A program made the translations under genes and the position numbers. A stretch of 64,000 nucleotides of DNA, from assembly GCA_035578905.1 (NCBI GenBank), contig JAQJVL010000664.1, positions 1-64,000 on the forward strand, in the 5' to 3' direction. The notes under the pieces are model-generated. The model saw only the letters and a list, made by a program, of their open reading frames with translations. It was not told where the DNA came from and searched no databases. The DNA comes from Stictocephala bisonia. Lineage: Eukaryota > Arthropoda > Insecta > Hemiptera > Membracidae. Positions 25,360 to 36,689 of this stretch are shown in pieces; the first letter of the stretch is position 1, and every line of letters begins with the position of its first letter.

Positions 25360-25779
25360 TCAGCTCTTAAAGCCGACTTGGTTTGACATGTTAACCATGA
25401 CAATGTGAGGTAGTTTCGTCAGGGTCGGTTATTTTATGTAGGATCGCCGTTGATTTATCCTTAACTATACACCTAACGATTATATTAGCTTGATACCTTA
25501 GGTAGGCAATTCCAGGATTCGGTAATTGAGTTTACGAATGACAGATTTACTTCGAACGAATTGGACTCAGTAGGTGCCTAGATGAACAATTCACCCTTCC
25601 AGGCGTTTCATCATCGTCAAACCCTATGCTACCTGACATCTTTTCCTGAACCGAGTCGTTTCACCCCGTTGCCTCCTTAAATCCACGTTCAAGCGTAAAG
25701 AGAGGATTTAACGCAGTTTGTTGTATGCTCCACTATATGCGTTAAATAGCAATAATGCAGAGCGGAGCTGTATAGTGTG
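25360..25779. other. Unexplained GC-elevated island ending at a T22 tract
   Basis: About 420 bp are clearly less AT-rich than the surroundings. I find no ORF, tRNA boxes or match to other repeats in the window. A pure T run follows at 25780-25802, which could be the poly(A) end of a minus-strand retrosequence lying to its right. Confidence 0.35.
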
Positions 25780-25921
25780 TTTTTTTTTTTTTTTTTTTTT
25801 TTATCATGGATGTCGAATGGAAATAACTTAATTACTGTACGTATTACGTATAATTTAATTAATAATCACGTTTATATAAGTCCAAGCAATAGCTATTTTG
25901 ATTATACATGTTTATGAAAAT

Positions 25922-26155
25922 CCCATGGAACCACGCTCACCTTCCTCAGACCAGAGGGATTCACAAAAGAATCATTTTGTGATCCCTAAATCTTTTGTGA
26001 ATCCCTCTGGTCTGAGGAAGGTGAGCGTGGTTCACCAAAATCGATCACCATAATATATCTGCATTTTGTACTTGTATTGTAATATATTTGTGTTGTGTGA
26101 CGTTTACTTGTACTGTATATTTACCAACACGTATTATGCTAATTAAAAAACTAAT
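25922..26155. mobile_element. Foldback element F1, copy 1 (partial)
   Basis: GAACCACGCTCACCTTCCTC at 25929-25948 is mirrored by its complement ending near 26033, giving a ~45-bp hairpin with a ~20-nt loop. The right side extends through ATCGATCACCATAATA to the family terminus ACCAACACGTATTATGCTAA (about 26123-26142). The left side is truncated inside the hairpin. The hammerhead-like core is present, but GAAA has become AAAA (CACCAAAATCG), so this copy should be inactive. Confidence 0.75.
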
Positions 26156-27960
26156 TGTGTTTATTGATCTCTCATACTGTTACATTTGTTTTAGACGTTT
26201 ATTCTTGAGTAAAATATACGATATAACTAAGTTCCTTGTGCTAAGCTCCCAAACCAGGACGTACAATGTATAATACTTGTTATTATTTTATTCTTCTCAA
26301 GACTAATCTCATCTTTTAATATTGAAATACAGTTTTTTGGCTGTTATCAAGAATAATAAGAGTGATCTGATTTTAATTGTAAAATTTGTAAGCAAACGAA
26401 AAGTTAAATGCACTTTTTAAAGTAAATAAGTTTTAAATAAACAATCAATAATTTAAATCAGATAATGGTTTACGTTTCTAAAACTGTTTTAAAAATATGT
26501 ATTAACAGAAAAATTAAACCCGGCATATTAAAAATGATTTACTAGTTTTAATCACTCCTTACTACATGAAAACCAAAAAATAAACTTACACTAAGAAACT
26601 ATATAAACTCAAACGTATTTCAACTTTAAAGCAATAGAAGTTGCATCAATATTAAGGTTATTCCCCTCGTAACCGAAGAGCTGTATTACACTAGATTGAA
26701 TTCTACATAGTTTTAGTGTTTTAAAACACGTCTTGTAGCAAACTTTGGTAATCAAATATTGTTAAAAAATCCTAAAAAATAATATTGTACTGTTTAATAG
26801 AAATAGAGGTATGTCAATAGAGGGTAGACATATTTTATCACATTTTATCTTAGAAAAGATATCAAACTATAAAACGTTATCACCAATGTTGCCAGTATAC
26901 ATTCATACAAAACTGATTTTGGAGGTAATAATGTGTAATAATTGTTTGTGGATACTGAATGAACGAAATGTGGGTTTTGTGGAATTTAAGAATCAGCATT
27001 CTTGTAAATTTGGCTTCATTGGTAAAAATGATGATATACACGAAATTTGGATTCATATGTGTTTTTTTATAAATCAATGACAAAAGCTAGATTCAAATAT
27101 GATAACTATGAGGTAATAGTGAGTGAACTCGTACATAGTAAGGATGAAGTTGTTTTTCGTGGCTTACACTCCAGAATGTGGACATGTGATACTCACCAAT
27201 TTGTACGTATAGGCCATGAGTATCAAATAATCATAGGCGTGTTTTCAATATTAAATAAATGATTTTGTTTTAAAGAAAGATCAGATTTTTTATCGTCAAT
27301 TAACCGAAAATATTATCAGTAGTGGGTGGTACCTACTTAATTGTCCTAATTGTAGGGCTATGAATAAGTCCTACTTTTAAAGGTCATTTACTCTTAGATA
27401 GTAACGAGGACTACGATTTTAAATGTATCAACAGTCTCATTCACAATCCATGTTCACCGCTTTAGCAACTTAACTGCAAATAAAACGTCAAAAATAAATA
27501 TATTTCTCCCTTCAGTTACTGCCAACTCATGATCCAGACTAACTCAACGAGAGAGCTGATACAGAAATTAAATACAACATCTCATACAGAAAATTTCCTC
27601 AGGTGTTTCTACATCAAAACACGTTCAGCTTACATCACTCAAAAGTCAATATATCTCATTCACCAACACACCTTTTATAAAAGTCTGGCCTTTTATAAAC
27701 GTTATGGTTTAGTAAAAGGTAAGGTATTGTAATTTATAATAAATCAATTTCATGTTTAGTTATTAAATGTATAGTACTTTGAATAATTGAACAATTATAA
27801 AGGTCGTTATTAATTAATTTTATTTTAACTTTGTAAAATATGAAATGGAAGAGTAATTTTTGTTTCATAAACACATACATCCACCGATATTGGTAAATAT
27901 TGAACAAATGTTTTTTAGTGGTGAATATTAAAATAACATTTCTATATTTGTTGACTTAAG
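26156..27960. other. AT-rich intergenic DNA, no gene
   Basis: Open frames at 26811-27080, 27047-27262 and 27529-27732 show no recognisable domain, and nothing beyond length favours them. Confidence 0.45.
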
Positions 27961-28073
27961 ATTTTGATCTGCGGAGGGAAATTTCCAAGGTTCGAATCCC
28001 AAACTGAGGTGACGGTCAGTACTTCATTCGCTGACGGCCTATGTAAACTGGTGAGTGGAGTTTGAAAAAAAAA
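27961..28073 (+). mobile_element. tRNA-derived SINE (family 2), copy B, 5'-truncated
   Basis: Keeps the B box GGTTCGAATCC (27989-27999) and the body blocks GACGGTCAGTA and GACGGCCTATGTAAAC seen in the 1129-1282 copy. It ends with GTTTG and an A9 tail (28065-28073). The A box is lost, as expected of a 5'-truncated retrocopy. Confidence 0.7.
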
Positions 28074-28317
28074 TAGCGTGGTCTTAATTCATTACAAGTG
28101 ATTTGCACATATTAAAATGAACTATTTTATGATGATAAAATCAATAATATTTAATAAATTGGTAAATTATTTGGTACTCCTTGTATTTTTTTTAGGTTAG
28201 ATGTACATTAAAGTAAGCATAGTAATTAAAAAAACAAAAAAAATAAGTTAAATGGAATACGTTGGACTAGACTTTTAAAATTGTATTATGTACACTCACA
28301 TTTCCAATTTAAGTTTA

Positions 28318-28458
28318 TTATAGTGATATTAAATTTAAAATATACTACAATTTTACTAAATTCATCTATTGTCATTGTGATGGACACTAAATTCATCTAT
28401 TGATCTATAGTGATATTAAATTTAAAATATACTGCAATTTTACTAGATTCATCTATTG
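28318..28458 (+). repeat. 54-bp direct duplication
   Basis: TATAGTGATATTAAATTTAA through TTTACTAAATTCATCTATTG occurs at 28318-28371 and again at 28405-28458, almost unchanged. It flanks the left side of an F1 foldback. Confidence 0.8.
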
Positions 28459-28484
28459 AATCATCTACTGTTAGTATTATATAT

Positions 28485-28825
28485 TAAATAGTTTTTTAAT
28501 TAGCATAATACGTGTTGGTACATATACAGTACAAGTAAACGTCACGCAACACAAATCTATTACAATATAAGCGCAGAATGCACAAATATATAACAATACA
28601 AGCTCAAAATGCACAAATATTATGGTGATCGATTTCCGTGAACCACGCCTTTTGTGAATCCCTCTGGACTGAGGAAGGTGGGCGTGGTTCACCGAAATCG
28701 ATCACCATAATATTTGTGCATTTTGAGCTTGTATTGTTATATATTTGTGCATTCTGCGCTTATATTGTAATAGATTTGTGTTGCGTGACGTTTACTTGTA
28801 CTGTATTATATATTGTCTGTATTAA
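28485..28825. mobile_element. Foldback element F1, copy 2 (near-symmetric palindrome)
   Basis: The left arm starts with the family terminus TTTTTTAATTAGCATAATAC and GTGTTGGTAC. It runs through ACAGTACAAGTAAACGTCAC, GCGCAGAATGCACAAATAT and GTGATCGATTTCCGTGAACC. The right arm from about 28680 repeats this in reverse complement to TTGTACTGTA near 28804, where the terminal ~35 bp are missing. Arm match is very high by eye. No protein is encoded. A hammerhead-like motif sits in the right arm; the left arm has lost its core by a deletion at the palindrome centre. Confidence 0.82.
28665..28707 (+). ncRNA. Hammerhead-ribozyme-like motif in F1 copy 2
   Basis: CTGAGGA (28669-28675) is followed by an extra A, stem II strands GGTGG and TTCACC around GCGTG, GAAA (28694-28697), the palindrome ATCGAT, the expected cleavable C (28703) and ACCA. 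Stem I pairing next to the core is weakened because GGT has become GGA here. The pattern is seen directly; the ribozyme identity is inferred. Confidence 0.5.
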
Positions 28826-28914
28826 AATTAATATTACTTGGAAACATATATTTCGTGCTCTTGATACAGAAAGACAGGTATCGGAAGGTGATATAGTTGA
28901 TATGATATAGTTAA

Positions 28915-29035
28915 TGACAACAGTTAATGTCAAAGGTTCTACAGCGCAGACGACACAACTCACAACTTTGTCCATTTCAATTTACCTACCAACAAACCCA
29001 ATATGTTGCTTCTGACCTCACAATATAGAACGTAT
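28915..29035 (-). repeat. Dispersed repeat family E, copy 2
   Basis: The minus strand carries TTGTGAGGTCAGAAGCAAC, GGTTTGTTGGTAGGTAAATT and AGTTGTGAGTTGTGTCGTCT, parallel to 20785-20915. Confidence 0.6.
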
Positions 29036-29631
29036 CCTGAATTGGCCTTGTTTGTTTTCAGGGTAAAATAATGTACTTCTGCATTGAGACTTTTAGATCT
29101 AAGATTTTCTTATATTTTCACTCAATTACTTTGAAAAAACATCGTATCAGAGATCACAGTTTTTAATTACTAAATTTTTATTAAAAAAATGACGTTAAGA
29201 CAATTTTATTTGCCAGATTAACTTAAAGCTAAAAACATTTACTTAACAGCATTCTCATACGAAAATATTACGGATCTTCTCCATTACACGTATCCAAGAC
29301 CAATGATGATCGTGCGAAGGTATCTACAGATCAAGTAAATTATAAATATAGTTATTTTGGGGTCAGTAATGGTCCATATTTAAAAAGAATCGAAATTACA
29401 GCGGAATTAAGTTAAATACGCTACGAACCGTACAATTTTAGACTCCTTCTTGTTCATGGGGTGGTGAATTATGTGCGCAAAGGGCGTATTCCAGGAAAGG
29501 AAATAGTGTGCAATATTGTGAAGTATTGGCCTCCTTTACAACTAATAAAAGTAAACTACTTTGTATATGGAGTAAATAGGCTGACGCAATTATTTTTGCA
29601 ATTTATAAAAATATAGCTTCATCATAAAAAA
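29036..29631. other. AT-rich intergenic DNA, no gene
   Basis: I recognise nothing in this stretch. Confidence 0.45.
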
Positions 29632-30306
29632 TAATATTTGGAGATTTTCATTGCTTTGAGTATTTAAGAAACAAACACAACGTTTCGACAGGCATAAAAA
29701 ACTCCTGCCGTGTACTTACTAACTTAGCCTACATCTAAAACATTTTTTTATGTTATCCTTAATCCATTCGAAATAAGGAAAGATTTAGTACTATATGCTA
29801 GATACTAAAGATTACTGTAGATAGTCAAAAGTTCTTTAAAACACTTTCACACATAACATAATTATACAATATATTATACACAAGTATACAATATGAAATA
29901 TAAAAGAAATGCAAACTATGAAATCAGTCAACAAAACACAGAGCAAGTTATTAAATAGACCAAATAATAAATTGCTCTGTGTTATGTTGACTGATTTCAT
30001 AGCTTGCATTTCTTTTATATTTCATATTGTGTATTTGTGGATTATATTTTGTATAATTATGTTATGTGTGATAGTGTTTTAAGAACTTTTGACTTACAAC
30101 AGTAATATTTAGTATCTAGCATGTAGTATCAAATATTTTCTGATTTAGTATGGGTTAAGGATACAATAAAAATAAAGTTTTAGATGTAGGCTAAGTTAGT
30201 CTACAATCTAAACAAATACCTGAAGACGGCAGGAGTTTGTTATACCTGTCGAAACGTTGTGTTTGTTTCTTAAATACTCAAAACATTGTAAATCTCCAGA
30301 TATTTA
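29632..30306. mobile_element. Foldback element F2: ~660-bp near-perfect palindrome
   Basis: The two arms meet at about 29959 with almost no spacer (GAGCAAGTTATTAAATAG against AATAATAAATTGCTCTG). They match along ~325 bp out to TGGAGATTTTCATTGC (left) and its partner near 30290 (right). Shared internal blocks include TATGAAATATAAAAGAAATG, AACTTAGCCTACATCTAAAA and CACAACGTTTCGACAGG. The right arm is about 20 bp longer because the left arm lacks the hammerhead core and the 5' strand of its stem I. No ORF is present. The structure resembles inverted Penelope-type terminal repeats. Confidence 0.85.
30210..30268 (+). ncRNA. Hammerhead ribozyme candidate in F2
   Basis: All elements are in order. 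Stem I 5' strand AAACAAATAC (30210-30219); core CTGAAGA (30220-30226); one unpaired C; stem II GGCAGG (30228-30233) with CCTGTC (30245-30250), one G-U pair; GAAA (30251-30254); palindromic stem III ACGT (30254-30257); cleavable T (30258); stem I 3' strand GTGTTTGTTT (30259-30268). Stem I pairs over all 10 positions (one G-U). A very short stem III is the arrangement described for hammerheads of Penelope-like elements and some retrozymes, which are thought to act as dimers. Folding was done by eye. Confidence 0.68.
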
Positions 30307-30725
30307 ATACATATCATGAACTTACATATACAATGCTAATAAATAACTTTCAAAGAAAGGTAATCATAAAAATTACATGATATATTGACTAGTTTTGATG
30401 GTAAAAGTTTTTCAGATCATGCTAATTTTACTATAAAACTAATTACGACGTCTGCATTACAATATTTAGAGGAAGGAACTCGAATATCCAAATTGGACTA
30501 TAATATTTTATTAATCATTTTTTATTATATGTTTCATGCAGAGGATTCCCTAAATTTCTGTTGTATACAATTTAATATTCGTATAGTTTATATATACTGA
30601 ATAAATCATCTACAATGTCATTGTAATATCATTTAGTCACTACCTCATAAATTTGTTTGGTTCCGCTTGTATGATTATAAAAATATTCTCCCTTTAGAAT
30701 TAGGAGATAATATATTTCCAATAAA
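30307..30725. other. AT-rich spacer, no gene
   Basis: The 71-codon frame at 30385-30600 shows no recognisable motif. Confidence 0.45.
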
Positions 30726-31002
30726 GGGGTTGGCACGTGAAGCGTGCAGGTGCGTCCCCTAGTTTCTATACATATGTTCAATTAAAACTAAACAAGTTAA
30801 TGTATAATCTTTAGAAAACAGTTTATTTATATTTTTATCTGCTGAATATTCATTATTCACAATTAATTAGTTTGTTATGTTTATTTAGAACGTTTCAAAT
30901 GCATCTAAATATATTATTGTAAAAATATTCCGAAAACTATTGTAAACTAATTTTGGCAATTAAAATATCGTATATTTAATGCTAAAAGAATTTAAAGTGG
31001 AG

Positions 31003-31152
31003 CAAGTCCTTGAGTCCTTAAGAGACCTGTAATACTTAGACAGCTATGTACATCTTGAAAGCAACCCTTTGACTGATAGTCCTCAGAGAACCGTTTGACT
31101 TGTAGAGTACTTTGCCTTGTACATAAGGACACTTTAGGAGAAGTGAATCCTT
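31003..31152 (-). repeat. Dispersed repeat family D, copy 2
   Basis: Reverse complement of 19478-19655. CTTGAAAGCAACCCTTTGAC, TGATAGTCCTCAGAGAACCG and TTTGACTTGTAGAGTACTTTG all match with few changes. Confidence 0.65.
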
Positions 31153-32008
31153 TGAGTAAGAGTTAATATATAGCATATAAACATATATGAATATATTTTT
31201 AAAACCATTAAGATATTAATTTCCATAAGTTTTGTCCATTAATATTATTTTAGTGTTTACTATTTTTATTTATTTTGTATGTGACTTATTCTATTAATAA
31301 ACGTGGTTAATGAAATTACCTTAATATCTTCTACTTAATACTAATAATAAATGTGTGATGTGTGACGTTCTCATAGTTTATATACATTTTTAGTAATTAT
31401 GGATTTATATAAATGATAAAAAGTTAAGACGCTAAAATGCTACTTTAGTATCTTTTTTCATCATTCTGTTTTGTTGACATTTAAACTTTAGTTTCCAATG
31501 ATAAATAACTTTGAATAACTTCAGCAAAATATTACAGCCTATGCTAGTCTATAGTTTATTTAGTCTCATTAAATTTATAGGATTTTGTAAAATATAGAGT
31601 CTGAAAGTATTTAGTTAAAAGTTGTAATTACATATAGATAATAGAGAATAATATTTAATCATAATGAACATGGATATCTGATTTTACCAAGCGTCTTTTC
31701 TGGAGCCACAAAGCCAAGCTGTGTCTTTAAATTAAATTCTCGTTTCATTTAATCTAATTAGCATTTGAAGGCAGACTAAGTAAAAACTCGCGTATATTTT
31801 AGGTTTGAAGTATTCTGTCTAAATTGAAATTTAAATTACTTTATTCCAAAGAACAATTTACGACAATAGTATCCTAATCATCAATATCCTAACTGAAATT
31901 TACCAATAATTCTATACAATGTTACATACATACATTGACAGTTTCAATCACACTCTCATTCATACCGAAGTAAGTAGCCCAATCCATTTTCGGTATTAGT
32001 TATGACAA

Positions 32009-32430
32009 TTATATTTTGGTCTCCCAGTTATGTGCAAGGAAATCTTCCACACTATAAAACGCTTTAGATATCAAGAGTAATTTTTTGGGCCTTTGAGCAC
32101 ATTTTAATTGGTTTGGAAATATGTTGACTAAAAGCACACCTGCATGAAAGGGGAGATGTTCGAAACCACCGTTGTATGTATGTTGACATTGTATGTATGT
32201 ACCCCGTGTTAGTGCGTATCTCGACATACAACAAAAGGATGGTTTGTACTATTTAAATGTAAGGTGGTGTCAACAGTTGCAAGGTTTTGAAAGCGTTTCT
32301 GCTCGAAACTCTGATTCTAAAATTTTTATATGATCCAGACTGCTTTTTTCTGCGGCCTGAAAATTCTAAAAAATCATTGTTTGGACAACTATCCCAGAGG
32401 GCCTCCCATAGGATAAGTTTGAAATTTGGT
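32009..32430 (-). pseudogene. Non-LTR retrotransposon ORF2, C-terminal relic
   Basis: Upstream on the minus strand (about 32220-32430) the translation reads GRRKKQSGSYK and SSRNAFKTLQLLTPPYI, the segment between the RT thumb and the ORF2 C-terminus in jockey/CR1-like elements. The final open part (32009-32227) contains NIFPNQLKCAQRPKKL followed by KAFYSVEDFL, matching the usual end of such proteins (N.LP, then a FYSV-E-FL motif). Frames shift between the two parts, and the RT core is missing. It is a 5'-truncated dead copy, unrelated in orientation and sequence to the 10.9 and 37 kb relics. Confidence 0.7.
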
Positions 32431-33132
32431 TGTGATTTCGCAATATTACCCTGATAGACGAGTTTATTACATGTTTTTTTATAAGAAACTTTGAATTACA
32501 TGCATGAATATGTGTATGAATATTGCACTATATACACTAAATAACCATGTAAGTATATATTAAATGTTATATATATGAAATTCATTTATTAGTTTTGTTC
32601 AGAATTATTATGAAATATTGATAGCAAATATATTATTAACATATGTAAAACTTAACATAAAAAACCTATACGATATTTTTCTTCCTCCAATTTTCTCTAA
32701 CATTCCGTATAAACAACTAGTAAGTGTTTATTCTTCCCAGAATACTAAATGTATATTTTATTGTTATAAATATTTTATAAACTAGTTTAGATGTTTGATT
32801 TTTTAAATGTTGTAAAATTAATTTCCTTATCCTAATCGTATTGTATACTTGTCTCAAAATGAACAAAGTACCAAGGGGAAACAACTGTTGAATAAACTGA
32901 TGCTACGTAACCGAAGGAGAGCCATGCGACTAAAATTTTATACAAATATGTTAATGCACCATTCATAATCTATTAAGTAAAACAAATTTAGTTGAGTTCG
33001 AACTATTTTTGATGGAATGACGATTGAATTATTTCAAAATTTGTTTGTGACGATATTTAACTTATGAACACAAACCTGCATCAAATTGACTTATTCGTTT
33101 AAGTTCCATTTGAAAATAGACCCACATTTCTA
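32431..33132. other. AT-rich DNA, no gene
   Basis: I recognise nothing in this stretch. Confidence 0.45.
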
Positions 33133-33399
33133 CTATAATTTTAATTGATTCTGTTCTGAAAATTGTTGTTTGACTTTGAACAATTTTACTTTAAGATACA
33201 ACTCTGAACAAAGAAAACCAGTAGTGTCTCTTAGACATGAGCGATGCTCCCATCTCCGGGCATCTATTTCCTCCCTCATAAGATGAAGATTGTCAATATC
33301 ACATGATGTATTGCACAATTCATCACATAATAAAAATTTTTTCTTCACATCAACTCTTTGCTTCAAGTAATCTTTTAATGAAAAATTTTCCTCTTCCAT
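33133..33399 (-). CDS. Unidentified 88-residue ORF with TSCDIDNL motif
   Basis: The ORF runs from ATG to stop with a non-random composition (many Glu, Lys, Arg, Asp and Cys) in an AT-rich background. It contains LLCDELCNTSCDIDNLHLMR at residues 23-42, then EEIDARRWEHRS. The start ATG lies directly after TTATTTAG, which resembles a 3' splice site, so it could be an exon or the last part of a spliced product. Peptide-level echoes of the CDID stretch occur at 40000-40065 (+) and 56065-56150 (+). It therefore belongs to a repeated coding sequence, more likely a transposable element or multi-copy pseudogene than a unique host gene. I do not recognise the family. Confidence 0.35.
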   Translation of the reverse strand: MEEENFSLKDYLKQRVDVKKKFLLCDELCNTSCDIDNLHLMREEIDARRWEHRSCLRDTTGFLCSELYLKVKLFKVKQQFSEQNQLKL

Positions 33400-36260
33400 C
33401 TAAATAATTGTGAATTTGCTTCGAGCACAGTTTATGATTAAAGAAATACACATATTGTTATTTTACGTGTTATACAAATATAATATTTTGCATACAAATT
33501 GCAATTTAATAAATTGATTATTTTTTTCTCTGAAACACGTTATAATAGCATATAATGAAGTTTATTCGTTTTTCATATTTTATTGAAGAGTATCCGCGAA
33601 TAGTTTTTCAATGTCTACCTAAAAAGCCAATTTTTTCTTTTTGCTGTAATGATTAATTTCCTTAATTTACTAGTAATAGATTACTCACATTTTTATTAAA
33701 GGTACATGCAACATTACATTTATCCTGTTTGGCAGTTTTCTTACGTAACAAAATAACAATACAAATTATATGACACTTGTTAACATCAACACAAATCATA
33801 ACAACAAATATTATTCCTAATTATGATTCGCTTCGTTGGGTGGTGAATTCATATTTTCAGTCCAAACCACTCATCAAAGTCAACTATAAATTAACTATTT
33901 AATGGCAAAATATTTGATAACAATGGTATGATTTGTAACTAGTTTAATTTCAGTTAAAATTAAACCTTTATGTACACTAAGACATAATATAAATATCAAT
34001 GTAACGTTTATTAACTTATATGCAAAATTGTTCAATTAAATCTGCAGCTAATTAGGTGATCATTCATTCATAGCCATACATAATCTAAGTTATTGGTTTA
34101 AGTTGTATCTATTATTATATTTTTGAAGAAGTCTGTATATCTAGGGGTTTTTATAAAAGCTACCTAGATGACATGGAATATTAAATAAGCCAACAACGGT
34201 GAACATCCGGACACGGACAATCCAGGGCACTCAACCTACCACCTTCTAAATAATAAAAGAACAGCTAACTGCAGAGTTTTAATTGGACTCCATAGATGTT
34301 AAAATAAATTAATCCCCTAACACGAATATTAAAAATTCTTCTTTTTATTCATTATACATTAAAAATATTAAAATATATTTAAATGTATTCGAAAACTTCG
34401 GTTGGAGGGGGGGGGCTGGATTTATGTTTGGTTTGCTCATGTACAACCCTCAGTGAATCATATAGGACTTACGGCAATTGCCTAAAAAACCAACGTGTCG
34501 TATATAAAATATAATGAAAAGAGATTTTATTTGGAACTTAATTTAAGTAATATAAAAGTTTGAAAATATTATTTATAAACTCTCCATCCCTTTTCAATAC
34601 AACAAATACTCTGTTAGGGTGTCAAGTTAAAGGAATAACCCAAAAAAATAACAAATACTTTATACTCGAGTATCATTCCTTGGGTAGTGGAATTCATATT
34701 TGAAATAAAAACCAATAATAAAAGTTGCCTAGTTCTTAAATCTCTCATGGCTAATAAAGAATGCCTTATAAGTATTCTCCAGGCACCGGAGAGAATTCTT
34801 GACAGTGGACTGTGATGATTCCATTGATTTCAATTGTTAAGACGTAATCGTAAATTGAATTTCAATATTTAAGTTGTGTTAGGAAAATAGTTTGTATGTA
34901 AGTTATTTTTCCAGAATAAATATTATTACTGTATGCTACTTAGCCTTGCACGCTTAACGTGCCAACCCCAAATATTAGTCACTCGCTACGTTCTTGTCAC
35001 TTCGAACACGAAGTTTTTATTTGTTTTCTTCTTTCTGTACTCTTAGAAGGTTAAATATAATTTGTTATGCATATGTTCACTATATGAGGAAAATACTGTA
35101 CAATATTATTGAGTACACATCTTGCGCTCTAGAAATATTTTCGAAGATTCGTGGTCTTAAGTCGTATATATTTTGAGGAACTGTGACAAGTAAGTTAATT
35201 GTAAATTATTTGGCTTTTACATATATATAATTAGCTTTTATATATAATTAGCTAAATAGCTTCAAATTCATGGTAAACTCCTGTAACGATTTAGCAAGGC
35301 TAATCACATTGAACTGAGATAGATTGTCCAAAGAGAGGAGCCAAAATCAACGGCAAATCTCATTTCAATATTTGTAACTAACAATCGAAATAAGATAAAT
35401 CTTAACGGGACAGTGATGTGTTGAATCGGCCAACAGAATTAGCTCCTTTGTTATATTTTACGTAAACCAGTGAAATATATTGTTTAATTTTCATGAACAG
35501 GGAGCATTAGCTCACATATTTTCCTTTAAAATAATTTAACATTTCGTATCTTAATGTACTATATAATAGTTAGTTATGTAAAATATAACAAATTTTACTT
35601 ACTAGTACTGAGGTGCACTTTGAAAGTATATTAAAATTCATAAGGGACAGCCCATAAAATGGAGTCCGACACAAGTTTAACTATGCTAGGTGTTGAAGAA
35701 AAGTTAACCCATAAAAACTTAGTCATCTGTTTTATGTTTTTCTTCTGCCATTTTATTTTTTTAATAAAGACATTAAATGCTAGGTGTAACATCATCTAGT
35801 TTCTCGACAGGCTAGATCACTATTTTCGGTTGTTTTAAATAATTACCTTATGTAGTTTTAAATCAATTTCCTTTTTAAAATAAATGTATTCATCACAATT
35901 TCTGTAATTATTAATGCTAAGGTTAAAGAAACACTGAATGATTGTTTGTATATTAACATATAATAAACTGAGATCGTCCTTAGTAAATACTTAGATTTTT
36001 CAAACATCGTGAGAAATTTTAAACATTTTACAATATTATTTTAGTAAAGTAATAATAACTCATTAATAGTTGTTTAGTGTTCGATATATTAATTTTATTT
36101 TAATTATTTAAGATTATTTTGCACATTCATGTAATTGCTTTAGTTTTATAATTATAAATATAGCACATAATTATAGTACGTGGAACAGCACCGTAGTGTT
36201 TTATTCCATGTATTTGTTAGAAAAACATGTTTTATACATAATGCGAGTTCTACGATCTGA
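33400..36260. other. AT-rich intergenic DNA, no gene
   Basis: No supported gene. A G10 run lies near 34406-34416. The 60-codon frame at 34994-35176 shows no motif. Confidence 0.45.
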
Positions 36261-36560
36261 GTATGTTTAAATAAAGTGGCAATCCCTCGGTGGTCTTTAC
36301 TTTACTGGACAAACTTCTACAAAGTCTCTACTGACCGGAATGACTGGATTTAATATAAGTCCATACAAAGGGAGGTGGACAGTTCATTAACCATACCTTT
36401 AGGGAGAACTAGGTGCAAGACTTTAAACACATCTAACAAAATAATATGTACAGCAAGTGGTCTGGACTCCTCGTACTGGTCACTGTATTATCTTTATAGG
36501 AGGTTAGTACCCTAGTTACTAACTAGACTACACATTGCATCTACAATCTTCGTATGCTTA
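36261..36560. other. Unexplained GC-elevated segment upstream of the retroelement
   Basis: About 300 bp (CAATCCCTCGGTGGTCTTTA through GGTCTGGACTCCTCGTACTG) are less AT-rich than the flanks. I recognise no motif. It might be a 5' part of the following non-LTR element or an older insertion. Confidence 0.25.
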
Positions 36561-36689
36561 TGTAGTCATAAATATTTCAATAAAATATTCAAATATTTAT
36601 TAAAATTAGGTCAAATCTGTAAAATTTTAATCAAGATCCTCATTTTGAAGGATCTTGTATAGAATTATTAAAATACTCTGTTATTGTTA

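Larger units (their letters stand above)
30726..34969. mobile_element. Possible non-autonomous DNA element bounded by ~26-bp inverted repeats
   Basis: GGGGTTGGCACGTGAAGCGT at 30726-30745 is mirrored by ACGCTTAACGTGCCAACCCC at 34950-34969. The repeat extends to GCAGG and CCTTGC, with two mismatches in the first 24 bases. Both point inward, so they could be the ends of a 4.2-kb element. AAA flanks both sides, too little to call a target duplication. No transposase was recognised. Two independent inverted copies of one small repeat are an equally good reading. Confidence 0.3.

Noticed and set aside
25780..25802. T22 tract as the poly(A) tail of the GC-rich island at 25360-25779
   Set aside because: Orientation is wrong: a T run to the right of a segment would be at the 5' side of a minus-strand retrocopy. 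It could only mark an element lying to its right.
26811..27262. Overlapping ORFs of 89 and 71 codons, as host genes
   Set aside because: There are no recognisable motifs, the composition fits random AT-rich DNA, and no splice or polyadenylation context supports them.
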